From assembly GCA_049999725.1 (NCBI GenBank), contig JBNGIS010038601.1, positions 1 to 20,467 on the forward strand: a stretch of 20,467 nt of DNA, written 5' to 3'. This DNA is from Haplomitrium mnioides. Lineage: Eukaryota > Marchantiophyta > Haplomitriopsida > Calobryales. Shown here in pieces: positions 9,889 through 19,757 of this stretch (its first letter is position 1; every line of letters begins with the position of its first letter). A program made the translations under genes and the position numbers. The notes beneath the pieces were generated by a model. That model searched no databases, was not told the DNA's origin, and saw only the letters and a program-made list of their open reading frames with translations.

Positions 9889-11535
9889 GTTGAAAGCCTT
9901 GTGTGATTTTGTCACTACCTAGTTTTCAACGTCTCGTGTGTGTTCTAAGCCTTGTGTGACTTCATAAGCATCATTAGTATTGAAAGCATAGTGTAATTTT
10001 ATGACTCCTTAGTGTTCAAAGCCTTGTTTATTTTGTCACTACTTAGTTTCTAGAGCGTGGTGTAGTTTTCAAGCTCTTTTGTGCTCAAAGACTAGTGTGA
10101 GTTAAGGCATCTTTAGTGTTAAAAGCCTACTTTGATTGTGTTTCTCTTTAGTTTTCAAATCCTTATTTTATTTTATCAATGCTTAGTATTCAAATACTTA
10201 TGTAGTATTTTGATTCATTTGTGGTCAAATCCTAGTGTAGTATTTTGATTCCTTCATGTTCTTTTGTTGAAAGCCTAGTGTGATTGTGTGACTTCTTAGT
10301 GTTCAAATCCTAGTTTGACTTTATTATTGCTTAGTGTTCGAAGTCTAGTGTAGTTTTCTGTCTCGTTTTTGTTCAAAGCATAGTGTGACTCTAGACATCC
10401 TTATTGTTGAAGTCATAGTGTGGTTTTCTAACTACTTAGTTATCAAAAAATTGTGTGATTTTTTCACAACTTAGTTTTCAAAGCGTAGTGTAGTTTTCTG
10501 ACTCCTTTGTATTCAAAAGCCTAGTATGATTTCACATGCATTGTTAGTGTTGAAACCCTAATGTGATTTTTTGACTTTTTTAGTGCTCAAAGCTATGTGG
10601 GATTTTGTCTACTTAGTTTTCAAAGCATGGTGTGTGGTCAAAGCCTAAAGTGACTTCATTTGGATCTTGGTATTAAAATCCTAGTGTTATTTTCTGTCTT
10701 CTTAGTGTTCAAAGCCTTATGTGATTTTGTCACTACTTAAGTTTCAAATCATGGTGTAGTTTTTTGGCTCCTTTGTGTTCAAAGCCTAGCATAACTTCAC
10801 GCATATTTAGTGTTAAAAGCCTTAAGTGATTGTCTAACTCCTTAGTGCCAAATCCTAGTTTGATTTTCTCACTATTAAGTGTTCAAATCCTATTAGTATT
10901 TTGATTCCTTTATGTTCAAAGCCTAGTGTAACTTTAGGCAATCCATAGTGTTGAAAGGCTAGTGTGATTTTCTCACTTTTTAGTGTTTAAAGCCTTCTAT
11001 GATTTTGTCACAACTTGGTTTTCAAAGCATTGTGTAGTTTTTATCTCCTTTGTATTCAAAGCTTAGTGTGATTTCACACATCCTAAGTGTTGAAATTCTA
11101 GTGTGACATCAAGCATTATTAGTGCTTAAAACCTATTGTGATTGTGTGACTTCTTAATGTTCAAATCCTAGTTTGATTTTGTTTTCGCTAAGTGTTTGAA
11201 GCCTAGTAAAGTTTTATATCTTCTTTGTGCTCAAAGCCTAATGTGACTTCATATGCATGCTTTGTGTTGAAAGCTAAGTGTGATTTTCTAGCTCCTTAGT
11301 ATTCAAAGCCTTATGTACTTTTCTTACTACTTAGTTCTCCAAACGTGGTGTGTGTGTTCAAAGCCTAACGTGACTTCAAAGACATCTTTAGTGTTGAAAA
11401 CCTAGTGTTATTTTATGTTTCCCTAGTGTTCAAAGCCTTGTTTGATTTTGTCACAACCTAGTTTTCAAAATGTGGTAGAGTTATCTGTCTCTTTTGAGTT
11501 CAAAGCCTTGTGACTTCATGCATCTTAAGTGTTGA

Positions 11536-14217
11536 TAAAAAATGTCATAACATTCTATGTAGATTTCTATTTGAGTTTTTTGTCTTTTTGTGCGTTAGTG
11601 TATAAGACCATGTACTCTTATTGAAAGGTTATATTTGGATGTCACGTCATTTTGAATGAACCAAGAGGAGAGCTGAGGTATTGCAGTTCTTGGAGAAGCG
11701 TAAATTCCTTGTAAGCAAAGGTACGCTGGTTTTGATTTTGAAAGATTAACATTGGAATTTCTTAAGAAGGCATTACTTGAGAAAAACACATCAAAAGATT
11801 TGAGATTTCTCTATGGTATCTTGGATTGTGAGTGAGAAATATGATCAGAATAGCTGAGGGTGTTTGTGGTATCTCAAAGTGCTAAAGATTTGCAAAATAA
11901 ATTCTGCTTACGATGTCTGGTTTGTGAAGAATCTGAAGAAAAATTGGTTGTTGAATTTCTCGTGTGTCGGGTTGCTGCAACATACCTTGAGAAAGAATTT
12001 GTGGTTTGATTCTAGTTGCTGCAATCAAATTTCAAAGGAGGCTTGCTTCATCATTTTGTGGAAGTCATAAGAAAATCATGCTACATCATCGTTTTTGTTT
12101 CTGGTAGCTCATTGCAAGCTCGAAAATGGACTTTCAAGGATTTTCCTCATTGAGCTGTTGCTACAAAAAAATCGCCGAAAAAAGACTAAGATTTGGAAAA
12201 GGAGTTTGAGGGCAGCCTTTGCTGCTCTAGCATTGATCCAACAATGATTTTAGTCGAGTAGAATCAAGGGGAAAAATTGCAAGGCAATTTAGAGATTTGG
12301 CCAACATTTGACTTCTTCATCAAAAGGGGGATGTAAAGGTTGACATGCGAGCAAACCTTCGTAGAGCTGCTAAGGATTTGTCAAAGGCAGTTACTAGGCA
12401 AGGAAATCGTTGCCAAAGTCTTTGTGTTAGGAGTTTTCTTGTCGAGCTGCAAAGTAAGAAACCATTGGTAGCTCTAATGTTTAATTTTGTTCATTGAAAT
12501 CAAGGGGTCAGAGGTTTCTTCATCAATAGCCTTGTTTTCGTCAAAGAGAGGGCCGATTTTGTCGAGCTACAGCATCAAGTAGAGAGATTTTTCTTGTTGG
12601 CCCTTTTTTGATCTTGGTTTTGTGTTGACAAGAGACGTTTGAGCATGTTTTGTTGCTAGCTCTTTGTGAAGCTAAAAAAATCAAAAAGTATTCAAGCTTT
12701 AGCTGGACACAATTGCGGGATTTTTAGAAATTTGGTCGAGTGGGACATGTTCAAGCAAAATTGTAGTCACAAGTAGATGTTGAGTTGTTCTCTTTTGCAT
12801 CCTCAGATTTCTGCGAATTGAGGCTTTGCATTTTTATGTGATCCTTACTGCCTAGATTTTGTCGAGCAGGGTTTTGTCGAGCATAAGTTTCAACGAGCAT
12901 AAATGTCTACATTTAGAGATTAGCACAAAGAATTATTTTTCAGCTTGCACTTGCTGCTCTGAGTTCTGTCAAAAAATCTAGTTCTCATTTCTTTGTTGGA
13001 AAAAATCAACCAGCATCAAACAAAAGGGTTTCTTGGCTGGTTCTTGGTGGAGAAGCCTTTTGGACATAGACATCAAGCTCCAAGAGAATTAATTTTGAAA
13101 GAGTGCCTTTGACTGCTACCTCAAAGGACTTGCAAGAGCACATGGCTTAACATGGGGAAGTATTTTTGCATGGGCGAAATTGCTAGGCCTTCATTTCATT
13201 TTTTTTTTGTAGTTGCCATCTTATGTTGAAGCATATTCTTTGAGTCGCAAGATTCACTGAGAACTTTGTCAAGAATAAAGCAGTATGGTGTTGGTTTGTT
13301 GAGCAATAGAATTCATCACTAGAAAGTGAGTTCAACAAGCAGCCCTTGTTGTTGTGGGGTCAATCAAACATGGGTAGTAGTTCCTTTGTGTAACATTTGA
13401 TCTTCAAAGGCATTTGAGAGCAACGAATTTACAAGAGGCTTCTTGTGCTAATTTAGATAATAGAGCATAGAGGGCTGCTGAAATTCTGAGAGAAAAAAGT
13501 GTAGAGGATTCGTAGGAGGAATTTTCCAGAAAGGATCACATGTCTTCAAACAACATTGATTTCTTCATCAAGGTTCTGTTTTGAATCAACTAGCTAGTAG
13601 TCTTACGGCTTGGATTTTGTCAAAGAGAAATTGTTTTAGAGCCTTGATCTCTTTCAAAGGTAGAGTCAATAGGGGGCTTACATATGCAAAGTTCTTGCAT
13701 TTTTACAACAAGGTCTACAAAGTAGAACAATAAGCTATGAAGATCAGCAATAAGATGATCAACAAAAGAAGAAGATAAAGGGATCAAGGGGTAAGGCAAA
13801 ACCATGCAAAGAGATCTTTGTAAAGTGTTCTATGTTGGAGCAAGAAACTCTATTAGGTGAACAAAATGGCAGCTTCTAAGGAGAGGTCTGGTTGTTTGTT
13901 GCTCAACAAGACCTCTTGCTTGACAATCGTCCTCTTGAGATCTACCTCAAGTATAGAAAATCACAGTATTTTGAAGATGAGCATCATACCATGCTTTAAG
14001 GTAAGACTACAGACCTAACAAACCATATCTAACAAAGATATGGAGGAGGGAAATCAGAGCAAAAGCTATGTACTCTACTCTATTTACACCTTTCATAACA
14101 TGGAAAGGTTTGTTTCACCACTTGGAAGGGCCACCTATGGATGATAAACATGAATTTTAGCATGCTCATTTGACTGAGATTGAGGATTGGAGATGGTATT
14201 GGTAACCCAACTACGTC
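11536..14217. other. Long stretch without recognisable gene
   Basis: About 2.7 kb between the array and the gypsy fragment. Open frames of 61-68 codons (11595-11789 minus, 11864-12070 plus, 13620-13805 minus) show no motif I recognise. The motif GTCGAGC, often after TTTT, recurs between 12251 and 12885. The segment may be a degraded LTR or untranslated leader of the gypsy element downstream, but I see no LTR ends. Confidence 0.4.
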
Positions 14218-15020
14218 TCCATTACCTATGGTAGAAAGGAAAGTGCCTATTACCTTGCAACCTATACTGCCTCCTCTAGTAACACTAGTCACAACATTGG
14301 TGCTTTGAGAGCAAGAGGAGTTCTTAGTACACTTGTACCAATCATTGCAACAAAGAGTGGAGGAATCCCATTGTTTAACCCTTAGTTGAGTTTTTTGAGC
14401 TTTTGAGACAGAATTACCATGACGTGAGGAATGATAATCTGAAGAGTCTTTAAGAGTTCCAGTGTAAGACTAGAGAGAGCTTGAGAGAAACCTACACTAG
14501 GATGAGAAGGCTCATCAATGTCACAAAGGGAGTGATAGAGGCTCAAGCCGTCCAATTCTGGTTTGCCATTCTTGATAGAGATTTGAGGAGGAGAGTGAGA
14601 GATGCCACCTTTTTTAGGGATTTTAATCCCACTCTAGCCATTGTTTTTACAATGTCAGAGCATATTAAGCTCAATATAGTGAATGAGAGAGTAGTCACTA
14701 CTAGTTTTAAGAAGGAAGTGTTGAAATCTGCGTCTCCAACCACATTTACATCATAGCCTACATCACGGAAGGGTCAAAAGGCTAGAGAATAGTGAGGTGG
14801 ACAAAAGGCATTGCCATCTTCTGCAGATCAGCAATCAAGTTGTTGGACCTATGGTGCAAATCATTTGCAAAAGAAATGTCCAGAGGCGAAGAAGCCACAA
14901 ATATATGCAACTAGCCAACAACAAATTGAATGTGACTTTTTTGGAGTCATGGGTCACACCATGGATAGATGTTTTTTTGCTTCATTTGAAGCTGAAACAA
15001 AGAGAAGCTTGCACAGATGA
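14218..15020 (+). pseudogene. Ty3/gypsy-type Gag, decayed
   Basis: This is the Gag part of a gypsy-type retrotransposon, which would form the virus-like particle and bind its RNA. The main frame (frame 3) is clear from about 14395: LLRQNYHDVRNDNLKSL, a stop, then SLRETYTRMRRLINVTKG, AQAVQFWFAILDRDLRRRVR, DATFFRDFNPTLA and VFTMSEHIKLN. This is the helical Gag core of plant gypsy elements. After stops at about 14754-14792 come two knuckles, CWTYGANHLQKKC and CDFFGVMGHTMDRC, each with the second Cys lost (Tyr and Phe). A proline-rich N-terminal piece lies in another frame from about 14218. The 91-residue frame starting with TTG at 14481 is an internal part, not a gene start. No intact LTR is seen on either side. 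Confidence 0.8.
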
Positions 15021-16130
15021 GTAAGGCAAAGGTGAGTGAGGTGGTCGTGGCTATGGAGCATCACCAACTAGGAGAGCTAGGGTAGGTGCTCTAGCCACTA
15101 CTGTGGATCAAAAGAATGCTAGGATTGCACAGCTAGAGCAACAATTAGCTGCCATGACTACAACATAGGCAAAGCCCAACTCTAGAGCTGAAGTCTCTAC
15201 TTCATATAAAGCTAATGGAGGATTAGCTAACATAGGATTTATGTGTGGGACAGCCCATATTGAGGCATCTAAGACGATGACCAGAGTAGTAGGCAAGGCT
15301 CTTGAGCCTATAAGAGTAGTGGTGGAGTTGGATCCTCAGATGGGGGGACACTCACCAATAGGTAAAGCTTCCACAGTTATTTGAGTTGATAGATTTGGTG
15401 AGGACTACTTCTATGCATCCAACTCAAACTTCTAGAGATATGGAGAGGAGTGCATCTTTACCTATGGAGAGAGCCATATTAGTGGTATAGAAACTATTGC
15501 TTTTAGCTATGGATATGTTGACCAGAGGAATCACACCAATTCAAGTGTGCAGGTTGGTGGCCAAACTATGTGGAGAGACTCAAGGTGCTACTTTTAGTAT
15601 GGAGGTGAGATCTAAGAGAAGAGAAGTTGATGGAGGTGCCTCTACATCTAGAGATGAGATATGGCATGATATTGTGAGATGATGTCCAACATTTGAGCGG
15701 ACAAGATTTAGACCCAACATGGTGTCCATTGACAATCAGAGTGATATTTTTTGACTTGTTGGTCTCTCAAATGTGGTGTAAAAACCAGCTAGAGTACTAT
15801 TAGATATAGGATGCACAACCTTTGATATTTGGCAAGTTCTCCGTGCATGGATTGGGATTGAGGCCATGAGATGTGGAGACTTGCCTTTTTCCAATCCATA
15901 CTTCATTGAGAGAACCTTCACCTACACAGCTCATCACATGTGGAGAGATCGAGCTTAGAGTGCAAGTTGATCATCTCATAAATAGCTCATAGGTGAGCGC
16001 TCAAGCCATACTCATCAAGGCTGAGTCTTATAATGTTTTGGTGGGGTGTATGGTGCTATATCCTATGGGGTTCACAATTAATTTTTAGGACGAGTCAATG
16101 TCATATCGGTTTGGATGGCAATTTGAAGAG
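15021..16130 (+). pseudogene. Gypsy linker and aspartic protease, decayed
   Basis: This continues the Gag above. A linker with GRGGRGYGASPTRRARVG and a short coiled-coil-like stretch (ARIAQLEQQLAAM) lies near 15040-15165. The protease N-terminal half is in frame 2: PARVLLDIGCTTFDIWQVL, with the active-site triplet Asp-Ile-Gly at 15803-15811 where the family has Asp-Thr/Ser-Gly. The second half is in frame 3: QAILIKAESYNVLVG, then VLYPMGF and, after a stop, SYRFGWQ, near 16003-16118. The frame change and the Thr/Ser to Ile change mean it cannot work. Reverse transcriptase, RNase H and integrase should follow but I see none of their motifs (for example YxDD), so the element is truncated after the protease. 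Confidence 0.72.
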
Positions 16131-16490
16131 GCACGATTGAGCAGGTTTCTTGTCAAATTCAGTGGACTAGTTGGGAGTCCACTATCACAGTCTATGGCTT
16201 TGTCAGCATTTTGTGGTGTGATCACCAACTATTCTGACTTGTTGGAAGGGAATTCACATGCAACCGACATTCCTTCCATTGAAAAGGCGTCTCCAAAGTT
16301 TACAATCCCAACATTATTGTCAAGTGAGATGATTATTGCTAGTGAAAGTAAAGAGAGGTTGTGGCAATTTCAAGTGTCCAAATTGGTTGAGGATGCTTGG
16401 CATAATGCATTTGTGCCATATTCTGCATTAGATGGTTCTATCACACTTGGATCTTTGAATCTTTCACCACTAGATACTATGCCAATTTAA
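16098..16490 (+). other. 130-codon open frame after the gypsy protease
   Basis: This is the longest clean frame in the right half. Its first codons (MSYRFGWQ) belong to the protease-linker end of the gypsy element and are in the same frame as VLYPMGF upstream, so the ATG is probably not a natural start. From residue 10 onward (EARLSRFLVKFSGLVG to LSPLDTMPI) I recognise no family, zinc-binding motif, signal peptide or membrane segment. It stops 8 bases before the inverted repeat at 16498. It may be the remainder of a gypsy linker region or an unrelated sequence joined by deletion. Confidence 0.35.
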
Positions 16491-16497
16491 TGGTTGC

Positions 16498-16635
16498 AAA
16501 TTTCTATATAGATCTTGCGTGATTCGATCCCTGGTTGTGCTATTCAGGGCTAGAGTACCAACTAGTATGCTGCAACATGTGATTTCTCGGCGTTGTTGCC
16601 GAGGATCAAACAACGCAAGATCTATATAGAAATTT
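16498..16635. repeat. Perfect 23-bp inverted repeat, 138-bp hairpin-like insert
   Basis: The left arm at 16498-16520 (AAATTTCTATATAGATCTTG then CGT) is an exact reverse complement of the right arm at 16613-16635. Beyond the perfect part, GGATC-like sequence is also shared (16526-16530 and 16603-16607), so the inverted similarity covers about 33 bases per side with a short mismatch. The spacer is about 92 bases. The shape fits a small inverted-repeat element or two copies of the same retrotransposon junction in opposite orientation. Confidence 0.85.
16588..16607 (+). promoter_or_regulatory. Possible tRNA-Asp-type primer-binding site
   Basis: CGGCGTTGTTGCCGAGGATC matches 16 of 20 bases of the tRNA-Asp-type primer-binding site I recall for plant gypsy elements (TGGCGCCGTTGCCGGGGATC). 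If real, an LTR would end just before it. I see no paired LTR, so this is a relic at best. Confidence 0.4.
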
Positions 16636-16964
16636 TCTCTTAAATTAATTTTACCGACTTTCCAAATTCTTTAAAGAGTTCTGAAGCTGCACTCTATCAA
16701 TTCAGAGATGGACCGCTCTCCTTCTCTAGGTCTAACAACCCTTTTTCCACAAAAACACACAAACCAAACACTTCTAACCGCACACAAATTGCATGACTGG
16801 CATTCCTAGGATAAGAAAATTGATGTACAGGCAGATTTTAAACTAGAGTTGTTTCAAAAATGTTCTCAAGCAACTAGTTCCCCAACTTGCTTGAAACTCT
16901 CAAACCAACACTCCAGTGCCTACCTTCATTACACCACTTCACTTCTCTCAAACTGGATACTCAA
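16636..16964. other. Sequence without recognisable gene
   Basis: No domain seen. The composition moves here toward C-rich, A/T-mixed sequence on the plus strand, which continues to the window end. Confidence 0.4.
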
Positions 16965-17090
16965 GCTACTCCAACTAGATATACCCTAGAGCTTGATGTT
17001 GAGAACTCAACCATGGAACGATCTCAGGCCACTCCAACCAGATATACCCCAGAGCTTGATGTTGAGAACTCAACCATGGAACGATCCTCC
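16965..17090 (+). repeat. 63-bp tandem duplication, two copies
   Basis: Units at 16965-17027 and 17028-17090 are nearly identical: three C/T differences over the first 59 bases, then the last few bases diverge. The period is 21 codons, and the open frame 16887-17093 reads straight through with ATPTRYT and ELDVENSTMERS twice. All three differences are T in the first copy and C in the second; two are silent and one changes Leu to Pro. I do not recognise the peptide, and the frame lacks other support as a gene. Confidence 0.88.
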
Positions 17091-17492
17091 TGATCTCATA
17101 TCCAACTGTTGTTCCTCCAACCACCCACTACCCTGTCTGCTTGTGAAATGCCCAACTATTCCATAAGCACACACAATTCTGAGCAATACTTGCTCTACTA
17201 CAACCACCAACAAGCATCTACTAATTGGAGAATCACAGAAGGTTCTCTCTTTAAAGATTTAACAATCTAACACATATACACAACCATAGAATAGAACAGA
17301 ACCCAAAGTAGACTTCATTGCAACCAAATCTCCCACAAATTACAATCTGGAATTCAAAACCCAGATCCACTAGCAAAATACACTCAAGTACCCCCGGACA
17401 TGCCCTTCTCTAATGCAATCTGTCTGATTTCTTAAATTGAAAACTTGCAGAACATTCACCACCAGAATCTGACTTCAATTCCTTGTTCCTTA
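17091..17492. other. Sequence without recognisable gene
   Basis: No motif on either strand. It would lie downstream of the minus-strand Gag-like piece if that call is right. Confidence 0.4.
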
Positions 17493-17594
17493 CTCATGCT
17501 GCTCCTTCTGAATCTGCAATTTCCAAGAGCAAGGGATCCCATAGACAAGAATCTCTTCAATTTTATTCCTTGAAACATATTTGGTCTTAATGTG
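17493..17594 (-). pseudogene. Possible retrotransposon Gag fragment, minus strand
   Basis: The minus strand encodes KTKYVSRNKIEEILVYGIP followed by CSWKLQIQKEQHE and a stop. The pattern of a helix ending in ILxYGIPxSWKxQ is one I associate with Gag core domains of some gypsy-type elements. The longer minus-strand frame at 17456-17755 is a different frame and looks like a chance frame. The similarity is short and from memory, so another origin is possible. Confidence 0.35.
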
Positions 17595-18286
17595 TAAGGC
17601 ATAGGGAGAGGAGCCCTGCATTTTGGTTGATGTTGTAGTATATAGCCTAACTTCTTGATATGAGTAACTCGGTTGGAATAAAGAAGGACTCTCACTGATC
17701 GGGCTATGGAGGGATACACTTGGTCGTGGTGGTAGTGATGTCCACCATAACTCAAGGGATCATGAGGGTGCTTCTTCCCTCAAGACCGGCTAAGGATCTG
17801 CACACGACTTTGGGGTTGCTGGTTGGTCTTTTGGTTCATGAATAGTAGCCTATAACAGAAATGAAATAGCTTGAATGTGTTTGAATTTTAGATGTTTCAA
17901 CTCGGAAGGATAAAACAAGATAGATGCGTAAATTGAAATCACAAGCATTTACAATGACACGAATAGCACTTTACTGAATAATTGTTTAACTGATAACCAA
18001 TGCAGGAACAATTTTTGGAACATTCGACTTCCCACGTGGGCATAACACCTCAACTGTTCACTGCTCTATCTCTTCCCTCTCTTTTATCCTTACTAGAATG
18101 ACAATTCTTACTCATCTCTTAACAAAAGTCCCACCACAAATACAACTACTATAACACTCTAGAATTTGACTCACGTTCCACATAAACTCCCCGAAATACA
18201 GAACACAAGGCAGACTCTAATAAATGGACAAGAACTGAACACACGCACAAACACACAACAACAAATATTTTCAATTTTCGGTTACC
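17595..18286. other. Sequence without recognisable gene
   Basis: No convincing coding signal. If the minus-strand element is real, this would be part of its Gag region in decayed form. Confidence 0.35.
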
Positions 18287-18511
18287 TTAGCTACCAGCCA
18301 CCCACCACCTTGGGAAAGGAGCCAACCCACTTGGGTCCTTGCAATATTTGGAACACTCCCCACTCACACACCTTGCAACCTTCATGCCCGTCTTGTACAG
18401 GATCTTACGTGCCACCCCTTCAATAATCCTCATATCTTCTTCCTCTTCCCATCAACTTTCTTCCCAATTCTCAATCTCCGGTCCCCTTGACCTACGATTC
18501 CTCTCATACTC
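18287..18511 (-). other. Possible decayed coding segment, minus strand
   Basis: One minus-strand frame, with a single stop at 18452-18454, reads EYERNRRSRGPEIENWEES, then EEEEDMRIIEGVARKILYKT and GMKVARCVSGECSKYCKDP. The charged, helix-like makeup is more protein-like than the other frames here. I do not recognise the family. Its place between a possible LTR end and the Gag-like fragment would suit the N-terminal part of Gag. Confidence 0.25.
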
Positions 18512-18647
18512 CTATTCTGACTCAATGTCTTATGTTCTGACTTAACCCTTATAGCCTTATACCTTCACGCTAGCAAGGAAAGTTTCCCTTGTTTTGAGCT
18601 ACCGACACCACACCTTACGTTTCCTGTCATGACAACCATGAGACCAC

Positions 18648-18690
18648 AAAACACCCCCCTCTTGCTACTATGTCACAACCCCTAAATAGC
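18648..18690 (-). promoter_or_regulatory. Possible LTR end and primer-binding site, minus strand
   Basis: On the minus strand the sequence reads TATTTAGGGGTTGTGACA and then TAGTAGCAAGAGG. Many plant gypsy LTRs end in GGGGTGTGACA followed by TGGTATCAGAGC (initiator tRNA-Met site). The LTR-end part fits well, the primer site only loosely. No matching second LTR is visible. Confidence 0.28.
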
Positions 18691-19757
18691 CAATGGTTGT
18701 TGGTTCCTATATCAAGAGTTGTCTCCATGGCTTCATAGCTCTCAATGTATACATTCTTATGGTAAAGCCTTTCTTCCCCATTAGTCGGTTTATGTTGATT
18801 TGTTGTTTTATTTTTTTTTTTCAAATTTTCACTTTTCCCCCAGCGATTCTCTCACTGTCGACTAGTAACTATCACCTCCTTGAATTTGAGTTTGTGTTTG
18901 TATTTTCAGGTCCAGCTTATGATTGCAAGTCGTTGGGCCGCCTTCGTACTTGGTTTCCTGACTTCCTCACTTCTTCCACCGCAGCAATTTCATCAAGCAT
19001 ATTTTCACTAGGATGGTAGGTGTTGAGTTATTCGTTGCGCAGATCTTCTAGTTATGCATATGATAAAGGATACCTTTGTCTCCCCCTTCAACGACTGCCT
19101 ACTAGCTGATCTCCTTTGATTTTTGCGGCGGTGCTCTTAGCGCCCACGTCTGTCCTTCCGGCGTCATTCAAAGGTATTGCCCAAGGTCTTAACTCCTCAG
19201 AGTAATCCTCTCCTTGAATGCTATATCTCTCTGCCTTGCAGTTCATTCCTTCCCATCCTTCCCAAAATCAGAAGCAGCCCTTGTGACCGTAGCACCTTCA
19301 CGCATGTATGTCTATGCCTCCCTTCTTCATTCAAACGATTCCTCTATCAAAAAATTCCCCTGAGGACGATGTTTTGTTGTATCTTCTGGCATCAACGATT
19401 GCCTCTTCTGGGCTCGCGAGTACTACAATCCTCCTAATCCCTTTGTTTTTTTCTTATCACATTCATGCCACTCGGACGCGGAGTCCAGGTAATGCGCTCT
19501 TTCTCCAATCAATTCCTGATGAAACTGTTCTGCCCTCAACTGCGGATTTGTCTTCCCTTTCTTGCAATGCAGGGAAATAAGGTGGCACCTTCAGTCCACC
19601 GACCTAGTGCGGCTTGGGAGCTGCTTCCTGCATCAACATCCTCTACATGCCAACACTCGCAATTGTCTATGTTCTCCAACTAAATTCATACAGAGAGCAT
19701 TTCGCCATATTGCAGAATCACCCCACGACCTCTTTCTTCTCTGTAATATGCTAATAG
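18691..19757. other. CT-rich sequence without recognisable gene
   Basis: The plus strand is pyrimidine-rich, with several overlapping open frames of 65-108 codons (18693-19019, 19177-19437, 19308-19580, 19465-19683) that show no motif. Heavy frame overlap from low purine content is the likely cause. If the LTR end near 18672 is real, part of this would be LTR sequence read on the minus strand. Confidence 0.4.

Larger units (their letters stand above)
6231..11535 (+). repeat. Nested minisatellite array, 35 bp within 141 bp
   Basis: The whole segment is built from about 150 imperfect ~35-bp units around the core TAGTGTTCAAAGCCTAGTG. Four diverged unit types repeat in fixed order (A ...GTTCAAAGCCTTGTGTGATTT, B ...TTTTCAAAGCGTGGTGTAG, C ...GTTCAAAGCCTAGTGTGACTT, D ...GTTGAAAGCCTAGTGTGATTT). 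In one copy the spacings are 33, 37, 36 and 35 bases, totalling 141. I followed the A unit at 6308, 6448, 6588, 6730, 6871, 7013, 7153 and so on to 11428, giving 36 copies with most steps 138-142. Steps of 174-178 or 202 mark one or two extra units; steps of 106-127 mark deletions. Neither strand has an open frame of 60 codons inside. The plus strand is T- and G-rich. I know of no named satellite that matches. Confidence 0.93.

Noticed and set aside
6231-11535. CRISPR-like array of ~35-bp repeats
   Set aside because: The units are contiguous with no unique spacers, they diverge from one another, and the surroundings are plant retrotransposon relics.
11595-12070. Frames at 11595-11789 (minus) and 11864-12070 (plus)
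   Set aside because: Short, no motif, and isolated in AT-rich sequence; likely chance.
14543-14743. Minus-strand 66-codon frame
   Set aside because: It lies opposite the well-supported gypsy Gag core.
16521-16532. tRNA gene suggested by the GATTCGATCCC B-box-like sequence
   Set aside because: No matching A-box, acceptor stem or anticodon arm could be arranged around it; it lies next to an inverted-repeat arm.
17456-17755. 99-codon minus-strand frame starting MSYGGHHYHH
   Set aside because: No recognisable motif, and the adjacent frame carries the Gag-like GIPCSWK pattern, so this is more likely a shadow; neither is certain.
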